From positions 1-16,354 of the forward strand of contig JAHEZG010000045.1 in NCBI GenBank assembly GCA_023251195.1: 16,354 bases of DNA. The letters run 5' to 3'. Source of the DNA: Chitinophagaceae bacterium. GTDB taxonomy: Bacteria; Bacteroidota; Bacteroidia; Chitinophagales; UBA10324. The translations under genes were made by a program, and so were the position numbers. Within the stretch, counting starts at the first letter, position 1. Each line of letters begins with the position of its first letter. This document shows positions 12,060-16,354 of the stretch, in pieces. The notes beneath the pieces were generated by a model. It saw nothing but the letters and a program-made list of their open reading frames with translations. It was not told the origin of the DNA and made no database searches.

Positions 12060-12284
12060 CTACAACTTGTTTTTGCTTTTCTTAATAAAGCCGAAATAAA
12101 AAGTAATCAGGAACAAAGTAAAATGGATGAATCCACGAACGAATAAAAAATCAGGAGTCATTACAGTATTAAAAAACGGAACAGACATATTGAGTTGAGA
12201 AAAATACCAACTCGCTCCTGATGTGACGAAAAATGCACCGGATAAAAATTTACAGGATTCTTTTAATAAGGTTTTGTTTTTCAC
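12060..12284 (-). CDS. Small two-span membrane protein
   Basis: 74 aa, with hydrophobic segments near residues 12-30 (LSGAFFVTSGASWYF) and 47-66 (FLFVRGFIHFTLFLITFYFGF), the latter followed by a Lys-rich cytoplasmic tail (KKSKNKL). I recognise no family. It precedes the DUF998 gene by 11 bp and follows the propeller gene by 12 bp on the same strand, so it may be read from either an own promoter or the upstream transcript. Confidence 0.6.
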   Translation of the reverse strand: MKNKTLLKESCKFLSGAFFVTSGASWYFSQLNMSVPFFNTVMTPDFLFVRGFIHFTLFLITFYFGFIKKSKNKL

Positions 12285-12296
12285 TGCCTGATTTTT

Positions 12297-13865
12297 TTAA
12301 TGACTTATAATTAATTTCTCCGTAACAGTTTTTTTATCGGCAATCAGTTGAATAAAATAAATTCCTTCCGGATAGTTTCGGGTTTCGAGTTTGAAGTTTT
12401 GGGCTGTTACAGTTGATGAATAAATTTCTTTTCCCAATACACCATAAATTTTCAATTGGCTGTTTTTCAAATCACTATTCTGAAAATTACAAACAGCAAA
12501 TTCATTTGCCGGATTGGGTGAAATATTTATTGAGTTGTTCTCAACGCTAATTTCATAAGCACCGTTGCCCAAGCAAAGTACTGTAACAGTTGCTCCGCTG
12601 TGTGTAATAGTTGCCGGTGCAGTTACCGCCGCAGCAGGATTAGAAACTATTGTTGGCGTGCTGTTTACCTGTGTTGCAGGTACTGTTACAATGGTTGCTG
12701 TGTTGCTGCTGTTGCAATCTGTGTTTCCGTTTGCATCGGTTTTTACGAGATAAACTTCAAGGCCTGTCCCAACAAAGCTTGTAGCATAACCGGCAATAAT
12801 GTATCCTCCATCATTTGCTTGAACCGCATAGTAACCTCTGTCTTCACCGGTACCACCGTAAGCTTTTGTCCAGAGTGTATCACCGTTGCTATTGGTTTTA
12901 ATCATGTACATATCATAATTACCAGCGCCGAAATTGTTTGTTGTTCCACCAATAAGATAACCTCCGTCAGTAGTTTGCTGAACAGAATATAAATAATCAA
13001 CAGCTGCTCCACCATAAGTTTTTGACCAAAGCAAATCACCAACATCATTTATTTTAATCAGCAAAGCATCCCAAACACCCGATCCCATTTGCGTGTGACC
13101 ACCAATAATGTATCCTCCATCTGAGGTTTGCTCAATTGCATACCCATAATCAACATCAGGTCCTCCGTATTCCTTTGTCCAAAGTGTATCACCTGTTGCA
13201 TTTGTTTTTATGATGTATATATCCGCACTACCTGCACCAAGAAACCGTGCGCCAGCCAAAATATATCCTCCATCAGTGGTTTGCTCTACATCGTATGCTT
13301 CATCGTGATTACTTCCACCATAAATTTTTGTCCATAGTGTATCGCCATTTGCATCAGTCTTCACGAGGTACATATCATTATCAAAACTCACTACATTATT
13401 TTTTACACCTGCGAGAATATATCCTCCATCGGTAGTTTGCTTCACTCCATAACCATAATCCTGATCCGAAGCACTACCATAAGTTTTTGTCCAAATCACA
13501 TCACCGGATGAATTGGTTTTGATGAGATAGGCATCATTAATTCCTGCACTGAAACTATTTGTTGTAGCTGCGATAATAAATCCGCTGTCCGTAGTTTGTT
13601 GAACAGCATATCCGTATTCAGTACCACTTCCGCCAAAACTTTTTGTCCAAAGTGTATCACCTGCTGAGTTTGTTTTAATCAGGAGAACATCACCGTCACC
13701 TGCACCTACACTAATTGCGGTTCCAACAATTACAAACCCGCCATCAAATGTTTGCTGAATACAATTTGAATTTCCGGTATAGGTTTTTTGAAATGTTATT
13801 TGTGCATCAGTGCTGCAATTACAAATTACGAAAAGCAGAATTGTAGAAAGTAATTTTGATTTCAT
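12297..13865 (-). CDS. Secreted seven-repeat propeller-like protein with T9SS sorting domain
   Basis: 522 aa. Signal peptide at about 1-22 (ends CSTDAQ). Seven repeats of about 52 aa follow, each with a DGGYIIAG-type strand, a D-x-YLIKT strand and GDTLWTKTYGG; seven such units fit a seven-bladed beta-propeller. A Thr/Ala/Val-rich linker (TATIVTVPATQV...) follows at about 395-440. The last 80 residues form a type A T9SS domain: NSINISPNPANE, LKIYGVLGKEIY and the terminal YPEGIYFIQL...EKLIISH. The protein should be exported by Sec and released or anchored on the cell surface by the gliding/T9SS machinery. No enzymatic residues stand out; a binding or adhesin role is inferred. Confidence 0.88.
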   Translation of the reverse strand: MKSKLLSTILLFVICNCSTDAQITFQKTYTGNSNCIQQTFDGGFVIVGTAISVGAGDGDVLLIKTNSAGDTLWTKSFGGSGTEYGYAVQQTTDSGFIIAATTNSFSAGINDAYLIKTNSSGDVIWTKTYGSASDQDYGYGVKQTTDGGYILAGVKNNVVSFDNDMYLVKTDANGDTLWTKIYGGSNHDEAYDVEQTTDGGYILAGARFLGAGSADIYIIKTNATGDTLWTKEYGGPDVDYGYAIEQTSDGGYIIGGHTQMGSGVWDALLIKINDVGDLLWSKTYGGAAVDYLYSVQQTTDGGYLIGGTTNNFGAGNYDMYMIKTNSNGDTLWTKAYGGTGEDRGYYAVQANDGGYIIAGYATSFVGTGLEVYLVKTDANGNTDCNSSNTATIVTVPATQVNSTPTIVSNPAAAVTAPATITHSGATVTVLCLGNGAYEISVENNSINISPNPANEFAVCNFQNSDLKNSQLKIYGVLGKEIYSSTVTAQNFKLETRNYPEGIYFIQLIADKKTVTEKLIISH

Positions 13866-14059
13866 GATTCAATGTTTTAAAAAATAATTGGGTGCTTTTT
13901 AAAACCTAAAAATAACAAACCCCAATTACATCCATGGAGTTTAACTATTAAATAAATTCAGTATTGAAAATCCTGAAATTACAGGAGTAGTTGATTTGTA
14001 AACTTATGAATGGAGAATACTAAGCGAATAAAAAATCACCTATCAGTATAAACTCTTAA

Positions 14060-15262
14060 TTATTCCTTAACAAATTTCCCTGAAACAGTTTTATTAAAAC
14101 CCGAAGTCAAACAATAGAAATATATTCCGGCAGGAAGTTGTTTAATATCAATGCTAATTTGATTAACTCCTGTTTCAATTTTTGCTGTTTCGATTCTTCT
14201 TCCAACTAAATCAAAAATCGAGAATTCCATTTCTCCATTCAATTGATTTCCTGCAATTGTCAGTTGCTCACCAACAGGATTCGGATAAACAATGAAATTA
14301 TCTGCTGTAACACTTTCAACATCAGAAACAATTTCGCCACACTCCCACTGAAACATTTGTGCATTGTAGGTTGTCTCCCATTCGGTAGTAACCTGAGTAA
14401 ATGTTTTCCATTGCGCAACACCTGAAGCAACAATAGCATTGGCGCTATCGGCAATTTCAATAACACGATTATAAAATGCAATATCATTTAAACTTGCCTG
14501 CTCAAAAAAAATGGATTGCAGATAAAATCCATTGGACGGATATTGTCCGCTCTGCACTTTATCAACCACATCATTTATCAGCGCTACTACTTCTGCTACA
14601 GTAGATGTATCCCAAATTTTAATTGTGCATCCAACACCAAGATGACGAATGTGCGTGGATGTATCATGTGTTAAATAAGCAGAAGGACTTTGCGGATTCC
14701 ATACCCCAAAGTATTTTAAATCATCAACATGATTCGGAGTTCCGCCACCCATCATGTAATCAGGTTTCCAGAATTGATTCGGATAAATAATTCCATACTG
14801 GCCATTCACTAAATTGGTCCAGATGTTTACTCCATTGCTGTCGTTGTAAATAGTTCCGCCAATCACTTTGCTTTCCGGCAACCCGATTGAATCCATCAGG
14901 TGCACCACATCAGGATAAATATATTGCGACTCATGCGCGTGTGGATCCATTTCAATTCCTTTGTCTTCGTGCATCCATCGAAGAATATTTTTATTTCCTG
15001 TTGATGAAAAAAATGTGGTGTCCTGCATAATTACATTGTTCAGATACACCCAATCAGATTGCATGTTCCAGGTAATTCCTTTCGACTTAAAATAATTGCT
15101 GAGTGAAATAAGTTTTGTTCGATTGGCCGAATAAAAATTCGGAACATTCCACTGAAAGGTTTCTTCGTTGTGGGTGACAAAATCGAAATACACAATTGGT
15201 GCCTGAGCGAAAAGATTGAATGACGAAACGAAAAATAAAAAAGCAAGTAAGTTCCATTTCAT
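14060..15262 (-). CDS. Secreted protein with T9SS sorting domain, metal-hydrolase-like N-terminal part
   Basis: 400 aa. Signal peptide 1-20 ending NLFAQ. The globular part opens PIVYFDFVTHNEETFQW (22-38) and contains DPHAHES (106-112), GGTIYND (135-141) and THIRHLGVGC (203-212). The scattered His/Asp pairs and the 'searching old-age' type alternation of strands suggest a (beta/alpha) barrel like polysaccharide deacetylases or related metal-dependent hydrolases, but no full family signature is met. From about 315 there is a linker and a type A T9SS domain (FIVYPNPVGEQLTIAG, FDLVGRRIETA, LPAGIYFYCL). It is transcribed divergently from the partial gene at 15420. The catalytic assignment is weak; export by T9SS is well supported. 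Confidence 0.8.
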   Translation of the reverse strand: MKWNLLAFLFFVSSFNLFAQAPIVYFDFVTHNEETFQWNVPNFYSANRTKLISLSNYFKSKGITWNMQSDWVYLNNVIMQDTTFFSSTGNKNILRWMHEDKGIEMDPHAHESQYIYPDVVHLMDSIGLPESKVIGGTIYNDSNGVNIWTNLVNGQYGIIYPNQFWKPDYMMGGGTPNHVDDLKYFGVWNPQSPSAYLTHDTSTHIRHLGVGCTIKIWDTSTVAEVVALINDVVDKVQSGQYPSNGFYLQSIFFEQASLNDIAFYNRVIEIADSANAIVASGVAQWKTFTQVTTEWETTYNAQMFQWECGEIVSDVESVTADNFIVYPNPVGEQLTIAGNQLNGEMEFSIFDLVGRRIETAKIETGVNQISIDIKQLPAGIYFYCLTSGFNKTVSGKFVKE

Positions 15263-15386
15263 AAAATGAATTTTGCGATTGTGACTTGTGTAAACATAAA
15301 TAGTTTATTGAGTTCACTTATAAACCCAATCTAATTGATTACTGAATATAAGCACAACAACATTAAATTGAGTTCAGCTTTTTTAT

Positions 15387-15394
15387 TATCCTTG
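15387..15394 (+). promoter_or_regulatory. Possible -7 box TATCCTTG upstream of the partial secreted-protein gene
   Basis: It matches TAnnTTTG with one mismatch, 25 bp before the ATG at 15420. A TTG at 15368-15370 lies 16 bp upstream, slightly short of the usual -33 spacing. The rest of the 157-bp divergent region shows no gene; the 10-mer ATTGAGTTCA occurs twice in it (near 15307 and 15367). Confidence 0.3.
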
Positions 15395-15419
15395 TAAACA
15401 ATAAAACAAAACCTGTATC

Positions 15420-16354
15420 ATGAAAACACATCACTTTAAAAAACACATTTTCATTCTTGCGTTATTACTGCAAACGAATTTTCTTTTCGCACAGCGATAC
15501 GAATGGGAATCGTTTGGTGAATCCGTTTCAGGTAGTGGAAACAACGCAGGTGGCGGAGCTGCAATTGTTCGGGATGGTGCTGGCAACTTGTATTCAGTTG
15601 CTCCTTATAACTCACCTGTAATGATTCAGGGTGATACTATTCAACCACTCGATGGAGGAATTCTTGATAATTACATTGTCAAATTTAACCCAATGGGTCA
15701 ACGGATATGGACCATTCCATTTGGAAGTCTTGTTCAAAATGATGCAATTTTTGATATGACAATTGATGATTCATCAAACATTTACATTTTCGAACATTCA
15801 TTCGGATTCAGCATTCAGTTTGTTGATACAGTTTTAAATCTTGCCAATGCTGTTTTAATAAAAATTGATTCGGCCGGAAATTTTAAATGGGCTTCGCAAA
15901 TTCCTTATACCGCAAGTTGCGGAAAGTTCATTCAGCATTCCCGTGGTTTTATTTTTCTAGGGAGTTGTGCAGGAATTCATAAAGTCAATTGTATTGATGG
16001 AAATATTATCTCAACGCTCCCGCTCTCCGGTGGATGGAGTACTCAGAAGGGAATTACTGCTGCACCAAATGGAGATATTATTACAACATACAGCATAACT
16101 TCAACAATGACTGTTGATGGTGTAACACTTCCGGTTACAGCCTCTGCTGATGGCACAGGAGGAAATTTAGCAATCATAAGAATAGATACCGCAATGAATG
16201 TACTTGCGTTCAAAGCATATGGCAATTATGTTTCCACTGCCTTGTGGCCGGTTGTAGCCGATGCCAATAATGTTTATGTATGTACTCAATCAACCATCGT
16301 AACAAATTATTTCGGAACCGACAGCATAATTCCTGAACCATATGCCGGAGCATT
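15420..16354 (+). CDS. Secreted propeller-like protein, 3' end beyond the window
   Basis: An open frame of 311 codons starting at ATG 15420 and still open at the last base, so it is partial. The start encodes MKTHHFKKHIFILALLL and a signal-peptide end LFAQ (about residue 25). The mature part has repeating strand-rich modules with phrases such as GAGNLYSV, NYIVKFNPMGQRIWTIPFG, LIKIDSAGNFKWASQIP and LAIIRIDTAMNVLAFKAYG. These are of the 'x-KID-x-x-GN-x-x-W' type found in beta-propeller proteins of Bacteroidota, related in style to the protein at 12297. A T9SS tail would be expected in the missing part. Function unknown; probably cell-surface. Confidence 0.75.
   Translation, partial: MKTHHFKKHIFILALLLQTNFLFAQRYEWESFGESVSGSGNNAGGGAAIVRDGAGNLYSVAPYNSPVMIQGDTIQPLDGGILDNYIVKFNPMGQRIWTIPFGSLVQNDAIFDMTIDDSSNIYIFEHSFGFSIQFVDTVLNLANAVLIKIDSAGNFKWASQIPYTASCGKFIQHSRGFIFLGSCAGIHKVNCIDGNIISTLPLSGGWSTQKGITAAPNGDIITTYSITSTMTVDGVTLPVTASADGTGGNLAIIRIDTAMNVLAFKAYGNYVSTALWPVVADANNVYVCTQSTIVTNYFGTDSIIPEPYAGA

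Noticed and set aside
12565..13435. Several plus-strand ORFs opposite the propeller gene
   Set aside because: Periodic coding repeats on the minus strand keep the opposite frames open; the peptides are Cys/Ile-rich and not protein-like.

Overview
The window looks like a chromosomal segment of a Bacteroidota bacterium. The evidence is three secreted proteins with Bacteroidota-style signal peptides, two of which carry type IX secretion (T9SS) C-terminal sorting domains; promoter boxes of the Bacteroidetes form TAnnTTTG; genes without Shine-Dalgarno sequences; and a strongly AT-biased composition. I cannot name a species.

Layout. (1) 1-1600 is an accessory zone with two toxin-antitoxin loci: a DUF433/DUF5615 pair on the minus strand whose antitoxin frame is broken by an amber codon, and an antitoxin/YoeB pair on the plus strand bracketed by two exact 53-bp direct repeats. 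(2) 1595-5147 is a visibly AT-rich, four-gene, same-strand block: an unknown soluble protein, a one-span membrane-anchored helical protein, a two-span membrane protein with a PH-like middle and a TPR tail, and a SIR2-like protein with the residues expected of an NAD-cleaving effector. This is the best candidate for an undescribed anti-phage system. (3) 5148-5324 is a short intergenic region with DnaA-box-like sites, followed by the housekeeping gene smc (5325-8855), more GC-rich than its neighbours. (4) 8856-10600 is a repeat-rich zone: a stem-loop element on the minus strand, a 25-bp direct repeat around a small orphan ORF, two families of dispersed repeats, and a complete REP/RAYT unit made of three 82-bp tandem repeats of paired hairpins, a Y1/HUH transposase gene and an inverted hairpin pair downstream. 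(5) 10595-11387 holds a second antitoxin/YoeB module, a divergent 62-aa gene and a perfect 11-bp-arm palindrome between them. (6) 11404-12284 carries two small membrane-protein genes (DUF998 and an unknown). (7) 12297-16354 encodes three exported proteins: a seven-repeat predicted beta-propeller with a T9SS tail, a metal-hydrolase-like secreted protein with a T9SS tail, and a divergently transcribed secreted protein that runs off the window end.

How the parts fit: regions 1, 2, 4 and 5 are accessory and mobile (three toxin-antitoxin loci, a SIR2 block, REP/RAYT repeats) packed around smc, which suggests a local island of defence and addiction modules. The cell-surface genes at the right end are ordinary for Bacteroidota and show no functional link to the island.
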